From Spirochaeta sp. (GTDB taxonomy: Bacteria > Spirochaetota > Spirochaetia > DSM-27196 > Alkalispirochaetaceae), in assembly GCA_007117185.1 (NCBI GenBank), contig SKHA01000103.1:1-5840 (forward strand): a stretch of DNA of 5,840 nucleotides. Direction: 5' to 3'. The notes under the pieces were generated by a model. That model made no database searches and was not told the DNA's origin. It saw nothing but the letters and a program-made list of their open reading frames with translations. A program made the translations under genes and the position numbers. This document shows, one piece after another, positions 1 to 5,840 of this stretch. How positions within the stretch are numbered: the stretch's first letter is position 1; each line of letters starts with the position of its first letter.

Positions 1-876
1 AGCTTCTACTCCCAGTTCCAGGACGGCCTGGCCGCGGCGGAGCGCGTCTTCGCTCTCATCGACGCGGAGCCCTCGGTCCGCCAGAGCGGGAGCGACGCCC
101 CGCCGCTCTCGGGAACGGTCTCCTTCGAGAACGTCACCTTCGCCTACACTGCCAAGGAGACGGTGCTCAATGATTTCTCGCTGCAGATCGACGCCGGGAC
201 CACCGTGGCGCTGGTGGGCCACACCGGGGCAGGGAAATCAAGCATCGCCCGGCTTGTCACCCGCTTCTACGAGTTCCAGCAGGGGCGGATCTGCGTGGAC
301 GGCGCGGACATTCGATCCCTCGACCTGGGGGCGTACCGCCGTCAGATCGGCATCGTGCCGCAGGTCCCCTTTCTGTTCAACGGAACGGTGGGCGAGAACA
401 TCCGCTACGGCGTTCCCGGCGCCACCGACGAACAGGTCCTCTACGCGGCGTCTCACGTGGGGCGGGGTGACTGGCTGGAAGACCTGCCCAACGGCCTGGA
501 GACGGAGGCGGGCGAGCGGGGCAACGGCATCTCCATGGGGCAGCGCCAGCTGGTGGCGCTGGCACGGATCCTCCTGAAAGACCCGGCGCTGTTCATTCTG
601 GACGAAGCCACCGCCAGCGTGGACCCCTTCACGGAAGCGCAGATCCAGGAGGGGCTGGAGACGGTGATGGCCGGGCGGACCGCCCTGGTCATCGCCCACC
701 GCCTCTCCACCATCGTCAACGCCAACCGCATCGTGGTGCTGGACCGGGGCCGGATCATCGAGGACGGGACCCACGGTGAGCTGCTGCACCGGGGGGGACA
801 CTACGCCGAGCTCTACAACACCTACTTCCGGCACCAGTCTCTTGAGTATCTGGAAGGGAAGTCTCCTCTTGGGTGA
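1..876 (+). CDS. ABC exporter, fused membrane/ATPase subunit, C-terminal part (5' end outside window)
   Basis: The reading frame is open from base 1 to the TGA at 874-876, giving 291 visible residues. The first ~25 (FYSQFQDGLAAAERVFALID) are the usual end of an exporter membrane domain leading into the ATPase, so this is the tail of a half-transporter normally near 600 residues. ATPase motifs appear in order: A-loop Tyr49, Walker A GHTGAGKS (73-80), Q-loop Gln121, the exporter X-loop GERG, signature ISMGQ (177-181), Walker B LFILDE with catalytic Glu202, and H-loop His233. The site looks active, although the signature departs from LSGGQ while keeping Ser, Gly and Gln. An in-frame GTG at 163 is internal, because conserved domain sequence continues upstream of it. 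The family exports lipids, drugs or peptides across the inner membrane, often as heterodimers; the partner would be upstream. The substrate cannot be read from this part. The LCP gene begins 35 bases downstream. Confidence 0.95.
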   Translation, partial: SFYSQFQDGLAAAERVFALIDAEPSVRQSGSDAPPLSGTVSFENVTFAYTAKETVLNDFSLQIDAGTTVALVGHTGAGKSSIARLVTRFYEFQQGRICVDGADIRSLDLGAYRRQIGIVPQVPFLFNGTVGENIRYGVPGATDEQVLYAASHVGRGDWLEDLPNGLETEAGERGNGISMGQRQLVALARILLKDPALFILDEATASVDPFTEAQIQEGLETVMAGRTALVIAHRLSTIVNANRIVVLDRGRIIEDGTHGELLHRGGHYAELYNTYFRHQSLEYLEGKSPLG

Positions 877-884
877 CTGTCAGT

Positions 885-890
885 TATATT
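885..890 (+). promoter_or_regulatory. Candidate -10 box upstream of the LCP gene
   Basis: TATATT matches the sigma-70 -10 consensus at five of six positions and sits in an AT-rich island (about 882-895) that stands out in otherwise GC-rich sequence between two genes. No good -35 box lies at the usual 16-18 base spacing; the nearest TTGAGT (842-847) is far too distant. If used, transcription would begin near 897, leaving a leader of only about 15 bases before the GTG at 912. Confidence 0.3.
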
Positions 891-911
891 ATGTGGTAGC
901 ATGCCCGCCCT

Positions 912-2960
912 GTGCGTATCCTGAAGAATTTTTCGTTCCGGCGCCCGTCCACCAGTGTAGCGGTCACGGTGCTCCTGCTGGTCGTCCTCACCATCTCGCT
1001 CACCGGACTGTCCCTGCGGGTAAGCAGGCTCAATCGCACTGTTAACGCTCTGACCACCAGTCTTGGCGAGGAGATCGAGCGGCAGAACCTTCTGACCCAG
1101 CTCCTGGAGGGCAATCAGCGCACCGCCACCCGACAGCTCCAGGAAACCAGGCAGCTGCTCAACCTTCCGGTGACAGAATTCAGGTTCTCTGACGCCCTGC
1201 TGGCCACCGATTCTCCCGCAGAGAGAGAAACGGAGATCACCGAGCTTTTCGCCCGTGCGGCAGTACGGATTCTGCAGGAGCGGGAGACCCGCGACGCAGG
1301 GCGGCGTCTGACGGAAACCATCGGGCGCAACGCTTCCCTCACGGAAACGATGGACCAGCTGGGGCTGCGGGTGCAGCTGCGACGGGGGGATGTCTTGTCG
1401 TGGAGTCTCATCGATGAGGCCGGGGCTCCCTGGATCACCCTTCGCATCTCCGGCGACCCCTCCAGGGAAACCCCGCGATTTGACCTGGAGACAGTCACAC
1501 CGCAGGGCCAGTCACACCGGGAACCGGCGGTCCCGCTTCCTGAACTGGCCGCCGCCCTCCAGGAAAACCTTCTGACCCTCACGCAGGAGCGGCAACAGCA
1601 GCAGCGGGCCCGGGAGGCTCTGGAATCACTCACCCGTTCTCCCGAAGTGGTACAGGCGCTGGCACAGAAGCGCCTGGAGATAGCGCTGGAGAACGGGACG
1701 GCCCTGATCCGCCCCGTTGGCGGCACCGGAGCGCTCCTCGCGGTGGACTCCCGGGAGCCTCTCCCCTCGCCACGGGAACTGGTCAGCACGATTCAGGAGA
1801 TCGATACCCGCCCGGAAGTAGAGCGCCGGGTGGATGACGCGCGTCAGCAGATTGAAGCGATCGCCAACGACCCCGATTTCACCGCTAACCTGGCAGAGTT
1901 TGGACTCCGGCTGGCGGAAAGCCCCCGGGAAACCCTTGATTTCTTCATCTACGAGCTCACGGATCTCGACGGCGAAGCGATCGGCTCGTTCGGGGTGCTC
2001 AAGTTCTACGGTGAGGTCTACCTGCTGGATCAGGAAGCGGTGATGATCACCTCTCTGCAGACCCTCACCAGCGGGGCAGCAACACTGGAACCACCGCCGG
2101 TTACATCCGCCGAGCAGATCAGGCAGATGCCCGCGGACTTCCCGCCGGGGTTCCGTGGCGGCTCGGCGGAACGGGAGGGAACGAACCTGCTGTTGATCGG
2201 ATCCCACGAGACGAAAGCGGACGCGATCATGCTGGTGAACCTCTCGCCGGAGCGGGAAATCAGGATGATCAGCATCCCCCGGGACATCTACTACCGGGGC
2301 CGCAAGCTCAGTGACCACTACGAGTTGTACGGCGCCCGGGTCTTCATTCAGAGGGTGCAGGAGATCATTCAGCAGGAGATCGACGGATTTGTGGCGGTGG
2401 ACATGTACGCGTTCATTGAGGTGGTGGACCTGCTGGGCGGAATCACCGTCACCCTGAGCGAACCGCTGGTAGATCCTACCTACCGGGTCAGGGACAACGG
2501 CGTGTGGGGAACTCTCTCCTACCCGGCGGGAACCCACACCCTCAGCGGCATCGAGGCGTTGCGCATCGCCCGCTCCCGAGCCACTACCACTGATTTCGGT
2601 CGCTCCGAGCGACAGCAGATGCTGCTGGCCTCGCTGCGCCGGCAGTTCAACTCCCTCCACGCGGGCAACCTGGAACAGCTGTACCAGCTGGTACGCATCC
2701 TGTATCAGTACGTGGATACCGACCTGAGCGCCTACGACCTGACCCAGTACATCCTGGCCTACCGGGACGCACCGATCGTCAACCAGGCGGGGATGACCTT
2801 CAACAACATTCTCTACTCGACCTACAGCAACGTTCACAACCAGGGGCTCTCGTTCGACGATCTGCCGGAGGATTTCTTCATGGGGTTGTGGATTCTCCTG
2901 CCCCGGGACGACAACTGGAACGTGATACCGTGGTTCGTGGAGCAGGAACTGCGGAGGTAG
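912..2960 (+). CDS. LytR-CpsA-Psr (LCP) family membrane protein with long N-terminal extension
   Basis: The protein has 682 residues. An in-frame TAG at 897-899 makes GTG 912 the first usable start; no clear Shine-Dalgarno precedes it. A short basic N-terminus and one hydrophobic segment (about 14-35) predict a single-pass inner-membrane protein with its body outside the cytoplasm. Residues 36-85 and about 212-240 look coiled-coil. The LCP domain spans about 423-575: NLLLIGS, Asp437 in KADAIML, SIPRD (454-458), VDLLGG, the arginine pair in ARSR (554, 556) and DFGRSERQQ (561-569). About 105 residues follow, with no LytR_C domain seen. LCP enzymes transfer glycopolymers from lipid carriers to the cell wall or other acceptors; that activity is known for the family and inferred here. 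At twice the usual 300-400 residues, the extra length is almost all N-terminal, where residues 139-196 and 319-380 resemble each other. The first metal-binding Asp of the family appears to be His432. Confidence 0.9.
   Translation: MRILKNFSFRRPSTSVAVTVLLLVVLTISLTGLSLRVSRLNRTVNALTTSLGEEIERQNLLTQLLEGNQRTATRQLQETRQLLNLPVTEFRFSDALLATDSPAERETEITELFARAAVRILQERETRDAGRRLTETIGRNASLTETMDQLGLRVQLRRGDVLSWSLIDEAGAPWITLRISGDPSRETPRFDLETVTPQGQSHREPAVPLPELAAALQENLLTLTQERQQQQRAREALESLTRSPEVVQALAQKRLEIALENGTALIRPVGGTGALLAVDSREPLPSPRELVSTIQEIDTRPEVERRVDDARQQIEAIANDPDFTANLAEFGLRLAESPRETLDFFIYELTDLDGEAIGSFGVLKFYGEVYLLDQEAVMITSLQTLTSGAATLEPPPVTSAEQIRQMPADFPPGFRGGSAEREGTNLLLIGSHETKADAIMLVNLSPEREIRMISIPRDIYYRGRKLSDHYELYGARVFIQRVQEIIQQEIDGFVAVDMYAFIEVVDLLGGITVTLSEPLVDPTYRVRDNGVWGTLSYPAGTHTLSGIEALRIARSRATTTDFGRSERQQMLLASLRRQFNSLHAGNLEQLYQLVRILYQYVDTDLSAYDLTQYILAYRDAPIVNQAGMTFNNILYSTYSNVHNQGLSFDDLPEDFFMGLWILLPRDDNWNVIPWFVEQELRR
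1326..1499 (+). repeat. Putative duplicated module, copy A, in the LCP protein N-terminal region
   Basis: Residues 139-196 of the LCP protein share spaced features with residues 319-380. Both have a Thr three to four residues after an Asn/Asp-rich start, then LGLRV (copy A) or FGLRL (copy B), a hydrophobic stretch, an L-D-x-x-G turn (LIDEAGAP against LTDLDGEA), and an acidic LETV or QEAV ending. Each copy is preceded by a charged, probably helical stretch. The match was made by eye at protein level; the DNA is not obviously repeated. Confidence 0.4.
1866..2051 (+). repeat. Putative duplicated module, copy B, in the LCP protein N-terminal region
   Basis: Residues 319-380 are the second copy of the module described at 1326-1499. 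They contain FGLRL, ELTDLDGEAIG and YLLDQEAVM, and the copy ends about 43 residues before the LCP domain, after which comes a proline-rich linker (EPPPVTS, about 393-399). An old duplication of a small extracytoplasmic domain would explain the pattern; chance similarity of short motifs is the alternative. Confidence 0.4.
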
Positions 2961-2974
2961 CAAAGATTTCCTGC
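2942..2974 (+). other. Small inverted repeat across the LCP stop codon
   Basis: GCAGGAA (2942-2948) is exactly complementary to TTCCTGC (2968-2974), with a 19-base loop holding the TAG stop and a GGAGGT sequence (2953-2958). Seven pairs with no T-run downstream do not make a convincing terminator. It could modulate access to the GGAGGT or be chance. Confidence 0.2.
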
Positions 2975-2986
2975 GAACATTACAGT

Positions 2987-4408
2987 ATGGGGGTGAAAAC
3001 GTTGAACGGGAAACAGCACGGCACCGTCCACCGGACCATCGAGATGCTGGCCACGGCTCTCAGCCAGCTCGATATCGTGATGGAACCGGCACGGATCGAG
3101 AAAATTGCGGTGATGGTCCATCGGGGAATGAGTCAGCAACAGCGGAGCTTCCATAATCCGGAGCACATCTTTGATCTTGCCGACCCCGAGGACCCTCACA
3201 CCACGTTGGCGGCGCTCTTCCATGATCTGGTCTACCACCAGGTGGACCAGGGGTTTCATCCGGAGATCGAGGCAATCCTGCAGCCATACCTCATGGTGGA
3301 GCCCGGCGGAGTGGTTTCAATCGCACAGCAGATTCCTGCCGATGCCCGGGGATTTCACGGGTGCGCGGCGGTATTCGGATTTCAACCGGGACAGCAGCTC
3401 TCGCCCTTTGGCGGTCTCAACGAGTTTCTCAGCGCCCTGGTTATGGCGCTGCTCTTTGAGGGTATCATCGCCGATGTGGACATGCTGGTGACTGTTGCCT
3501 GTATCGAGGCGACAATTCCCTTCCGCGGTGAAGACGCCGAGGGCCGTTCACCGGCGCAGCAGCTGTACCAGCGACTGATACGGACATCTCGGCAGTTCTC
3601 CCTGAACGTGGACGAAAACGACGTGACATGGGCGGTTACCCGGGCGATCACCTTTGCAAATCGGGACGTGAGAAACTTTTCCGAGGAAGAAGTGGGCCGG
3701 TTTCTGGAGAACACCTGGAAGCTGCTGCCGGAGACGAATCCGGAACTGCGGGTTGCCGGAGTCTACTCCATCCGCAGCTACCGCCTGGCGGTACAGAAAA
3801 TGCGCCTGTTTCTGAAGAATTTGCCTCCCAGTCGCGTATTTCAGACCTTTCAGGGGGTTCCCCCGGAAAAGGAGTACATCGCCCTGGTACAGCGGACGGA
3901 CCGCAACCTCATCGCTGCGTGTCAGTATCTTGGAGTCAAATTTCTCACCGCGGTGATTCTTGAGGCTCTGGCCGATTTGAGCGGCGGTGATGCTCCTATC
4001 GCTCTGTTCATGGGTGAGATCGCCCCGGCGGGAACGCAGCAGGAAGCGTTACAGCAGATCTGTGACTTTCTGCCGGAAGACGGCAGTGCCCCTGACACCC
4101 CCCCGGACGAGGGGGTTGTCCACGGCCTGCTTGAGAACGGGCGCAGCGGCGCCGCCGGATTTGACCTGCAGAACGCTCCCTTATCGCTGTATGTCTATCG
4201 AAATGTCGGCGCGGAACAGCTACCGGAGGTGCTGGAGCTGGCTGACGCCTTGACCCGGGAGAAGCCGGAACTCAGCCCCAGGGAGTTTCTCTCTCAGTTA
4301 CCTGAAAGCGTGGCCGCACCGATAGCCCGGGCAGCGGCACAGATGGTGGTAACCCGACGGGACGCCCTGGAAGCCCTGGCATCCGAACTGGAGGCAACGC
4401 GTGGGTGA
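2987..4408 (+). CDS. HD-superfamily protein (putative metal-dependent phosphohydrolase) with unrecognised C-terminal part
   Basis: From ATG 2987 the protein has 473 residues. Its N-terminal third has an HD-type metal site: FHNPEH (55-60, His56 and His60), then ALFHDLVYHQVD (76-87) with the paired His79-Asp80. The spacing and the FHN..H / FHD.VY pattern resemble the predicted HD phosphohydrolases of the COG4339 type. A later segment with ACIEATIPFRG (171-181) and AEGRSP (184-189) could continue that fold, and Asp227 in ANRDV is a candidate further ligand. Residues ~230-360 look helical and match nothing I know; an acidic, proline-rich linker (364-376) leads to a last ~95-residue helical segment. 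No signal peptide or membrane span is seen, so it is probably cytoplasmic. Substrate unknown. The start is uncertain: ATG 2987 has no good ribosome site, GTG 2888 would overlap the LCP gene by 73 bases, and TTG 3002 has a better upstream site. The 3' end overlaps fabF by 8 bases. Confidence 0.8.
   Translation: MGVKTLNGKQHGTVHRTIEMLATALSQLDIVMEPARIEKIAVMVHRGMSQQQRSFHNPEHIFDLADPEDPHTTLAALFHDLVYHQVDQGFHPEIEAILQPYLMVEPGGVVSIAQQIPADARGFHGCAAVFGFQPGQQLSPFGGLNEFLSALVMALLFEGIIADVDMLVTVACIEATIPFRGEDAEGRSPAQQLYQRLIRTSRQFSLNVDENDVTWAVTRAITFANRDVRNFSEEEVGRFLENTWKLLPETNPELRVAGVYSIRSYRLAVQKMRLFLKNLPPSRVFQTFQGVPPEKEYIALVQRTDRNLIAACQYLGVKFLTAVILEALADLSGGDAPIALFMGEIAPAGTQQEALQQICDFLPEDGSAPDTPPDEGVVHGLLENGRSGAAGFDLQNAPLSLYVYRNVGAEQLPEVLELADALTREKPELSPREFLSQLPESVAAPIARAAAQMVVTRRDALEALASELEATRG
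2989..2996 (+). promoter_or_regulatory. Shine-Dalgarno-like sequence favouring TTG 3002 as start of the HD gene
   Basis: GGGGGTGA matches the ideal GGAGGTGA at seven of eight bases and ends five bases before an in-frame TTG at 3002. The ATG at 2987 lacks a comparable upstream site. Starting at TTG would shorten the protein by five residues and leave the domain intact. Confidence 0.35.
4094..4120 (+). other. GC-rich hairpin within the HD gene
   Basis: GACA plus CCCCC (4094-4102) pairs with GGGGG plus TGTC (4111-4115 and 4117-4120), giving nine pairs with one bulged T (4116) and an 8-base loop. It lies in the codons of the acidic, proline-rich linker (D-T-P-P-D-E-G-V-V, residues 370-378). No T-run follows, so it is not a standard terminator. 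A run of seven C (4098-4104) lies within it. Confidence 0.45.
4390..4394 (+). promoter_or_regulatory. Ribosome binding site of fabF
   Basis: GGAGG lies six bases before the GTG at 4401, inside the last codons of the HD gene. It fixes the GTG as the fabF start despite the 8-base overlap with the upstream stop codon, and suggests coupled translation. Confidence 0.8.
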
Positions 4409-5666
4409 TCAGTCGATCTGGGTTACCGGCATAGGGGTCTATTCGGCGGTGGGAAACAATCGCCGGCAGTTCTGGGAGAACCTGTGCAGCGGTGTTTCCG
4501 GCGGGGGCCTGATCACCGCTTTTGACGCCAGTGAACACCTCTGCCGTGTTGCCGCCGAGGTGAAGGACTTCTCGCCGCAGGAATATCTCTCCAACAAGCG
4601 GATCCGGCGGATGGCGCGATTCTCCCAGCTGGCTTCCTGCGCCGCTCTGCAGGCTGTCGAGGATGCCGGCCTCAACCTGGAAGAGGAGGATCGCAGCCGG
4701 ATTGGCTGCGTTGTCGGGACCGCCGCCGGTGACTACGAAAACCTGGAGAGTCAGTACCGCACCCTCATCGAAAAGGGGCCAGGAAACGGCAACCCCCTGG
4801 CGGTGCCCAAGATCATTCCCAATATGTCCTCGGCGAATGTCGGAATCGACCTGGGGGTCCACGGACCCAACCTGGGGATGGTTACGGCGTGTTCCTCCGG
4901 GGCACACGCGATAGCCGTCGCCGCGTCAGTTCTCCAGGCCGGTGGTGCTGACGTGATGGTTGCCGGTGGTGCCGAATCGACCATCACCCCCCTGGTGGTG
5001 GACGCGTACGCGTGCATGGGGGTTCTCACCTCCCGTAACGACGACCCCGCTGGGGCCAGCCGTCCTTTCGACGCGGACCGGGACGGCTTTCTCATCGGTG
5101 AGGGAGCGGCTATCCTCGTTCTGGAGACGGAGGCGCATGCCCGCGCCCGGGGCGCCCACCCCCTGGCATACTACGGCGGCGCCGGAATGACCGCCGACGC
5201 CCACAGCATTGCTATTCCCGAGCCGGAGGGCACCTGGGCCGCAGCGGCGGTCACCCAGGCCCTGGCTCAAGCGCGGCTGAACACCGATGAGGTGGGCTAC
5301 ATCAACGCCCACGGGACTTCCACCCGGGCCAACGACGTGATCGAAACGAAAGCGATGAAAGCGGCTCTGGGCGACGCTGCGTGGAAAACCCCCATGAGCT
5401 CGACAAAGTCGATGACCGGCCACACCCTGGGCGCTGCGGGGGGACTGGAAGCGGCGGTGGCCGTCCTGGCGGTAAACACCGGCGTCATCCCACCAACGAT
5501 CAACTACCACACCCCTGACCCGGAGTGTGACCTGGACGTAGTACCAAACTCCGCCAGGGAGTTTCCCTCACGTCCCGGGGGCAAGCGGGTGGCGTTTTCC
5601 AACTCCTTCGGGTTCGGCGGGCAGAACTGCGTGGTAGTCTTTACCAGCGAGCCGGGACAGCGGTAG
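4401..5666 (+). CDS. fabF: Beta-ketoacyl-ACP synthase II (FabF/KAS II type)
   Basis: The protein has 421 residues, full length for the family. It catalyses the decarboxylative condensation of malonyl-ACP with an acyl-ACP, the elongation step of type II fatty acid synthesis in the cytoplasm. The thiolase fold is complete: VTGIGVYSAVG at the N-terminus, the nucleophile Cys164 in VTACSSG, GGAEST (189-194), RPFDADRDGFLIGEGA (221-236), His304 in NAHGTST, Lys336 in SSTKSMTGH with His341, and the C-terminal gating loop NSFGFGGQN (401-409). Positions are within one of the E. coli FabF residues (Cys163, His303, Lys335, His340), so it should be active as a condensing enzyme. No acyl carrier protein or other fab gene is visible beside it; it may be the housekeeping enzyme or an extra copy for a special acyl product. 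It starts at GTG with a good GGAGG and overlaps the HD gene by 8 bases. Its last 26 bases overlap the convergent ankyrin gene. Confidence 0.95.
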   Translation: MGDQSIWVTGIGVYSAVGNNRRQFWENLCSGVSGGGLITAFDASEHLCRVAAEVKDFSPQEYLSNKRIRRMARFSQLASCAALQAVEDAGLNLEEEDRSRIGCVVGTAAGDYENLESQYRTLIEKGPGNGNPLAVPKIIPNMSSANVGIDLGVHGPNLGMVTACSSGAHAIAVAASVLQAGGADVMVAGGAESTITPLVVDAYACMGVLTSRNDDPAGASRPFDADRDGFLIGEGAAILVLETEAHARARGAHPLAYYGGAGMTADAHSIAIPEPEGTWAAAAVTQALAQARLNTDEVGYINAHGTSTRANDVIETKAMKAALGDAAWKTPMSSTKSMTGHTLGAAGGLEAAVAVLAVNTGVIPPTINYHTPDPECDLDVVPNSAREFPSRPGGKRVAFSNSFGFGGQNCVVVFTSEPGQR

Positions 5667-5840
5667 CGCCGTTCTCATCCCGGGCGTCCGGGTTGGCTCC
5701 TGCCTGAATCAACGCGGCGGCGACCCCCTCGCCAGGGTTGTATCGTGTTGCCAGGAAGAGGGCGGTCCAACCACTATCCTCTCCGGGGGCTCCCGCAAAG
5801 AGACCATCCACCTGAACCGGTCGTCCAGTGAACCGGGCCA
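5641..5840 (-). CDS. Ankyrin-repeat protein, C-terminal end (5' part outside window)
   Basis: On the - strand the frame is open from the right edge to a TAA (complement of 5641-5643), giving 65 visible residues. They include an ankyrin repeat: GWTALFLATRYNPGEG, then AAALIQAGANPDARDENGAT, matching the family pattern G-x-T-A-L-x-x-A, a helix, L-x-x-A-G-A-x-x-x-A-R-D, then the start of the next repeat. The loop between the two helices (RYNPGEG) is slightly longer than in the 33-residue consensus. The last repeat stops after GATAVPARW, so it is a cut-off cap. Ankyrin repeats bind other proteins; the partner and cell location cannot be told from this piece. The stop lies inside fabF, so the two genes converge with a 26-base overlap and no room for separate terminators. 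Confidence 0.75.
   Translation of the reverse strand, partial: ARFTGRPVQVDGLFAGAPGEDSGWTALFLATRYNPGEGVAAALIQAGANPDARDENGATAVPARW

Noticed and set aside
791..797. Run of seven G in the exporter gene as a phase-variation tract
   Set aside because: It is short, encodes ordinary Arg-Gly-Gly residues near the end of the ATPase domain, and the frame is intact around it.
238..834. - strand open frame opposite the exporter ATPase
   Set aside because: The + strand carries every ABC motif in order; the antisense product has no recognisable domain.
163..876. A stand-alone ATPase subunit starting at GTG 163
   Set aside because: Conserved ATPase and membrane-domain sequence, including the A-loop Tyr, continues in frame upstream to base 1.
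1626..2963. Long - strand open frame (445 codons) opposite the LCP gene
   Set aside because: It is antisense to a clear LCP domain, has a low-complexity His/Val/Gln-rich product with no motif, and is typical of shadow frames in GC-rich genes.
4926..5510. - strand open frame opposite fabF
   Set aside because: It lies entirely over the conserved catalytic core of FabF and its product resembles no protein family.
5679..5692. CCCGG-GCGT-CCGGG hairpin downstream of fabF as a terminator
   Set aside because: The stem is only five pairs and no T-run follows on either strand; it also lies within ankyrin coding sequence.

Overview
The window is a GC-rich, densely coding bacterial segment. Four genes lie on the + strand and one runs in from the right on the - strand, and no gap exceeds about 35 bases. 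No RNA genes, insertion sequences, CRISPR arrays or phage genes were seen. The set suggests a diderm bacterium with an unusual envelope protein, plausibly a high-GC free-living spirochaete. That guess rests on the large single-pass LCP protein and the spirochaete-like style of the ankyrin tail; no taxonomic marker is present, so it is weak.

Layout: 1-876 is the 3' part of an ABC exporter with fused membrane and ATPase domains; its 5' end is outside the window. After a short AT-rich gap that may hold a promoter, 912-2960 encodes a 682-residue membrane-anchored LytR-CpsA-Psr (LCP) protein. About 420 residues precede its catalytic domain, including coiled coils and what looks like a duplicated module. 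After 26 bases, 2987-4408 encodes an HD-superfamily protein with a long C-terminal part I do not recognise. It overlaps by 8 bases the GTG start of a complete fabF-type beta-ketoacyl-ACP synthase (4401-5666) with all four catalytic residues. From the right edge, the last 65 codons of an ankyrin-repeat protein come in on the - strand; its stop codon lies inside the 3' end of fabF, a 26-base tail-to-tail overlap.

The spacing suggests that the LCP, HD and fabF genes are co-transcribed, and the HD-fabF overlap suggests translational coupling. How they work together is inference: FabF makes acyl chains, LCP enzymes move lipid-linked glycopolymers at the outer face of the inner membrane, and the exporter may be part of the same transcript, so an envelope or lipid theme is possible. 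The HD protein has no visible link to it. No clearly novel system is evident. The points most worth following are the LCP protein's long duplicated N-terminal region and divergent metal site, and the unrecognised C-terminal part of the HD protein.
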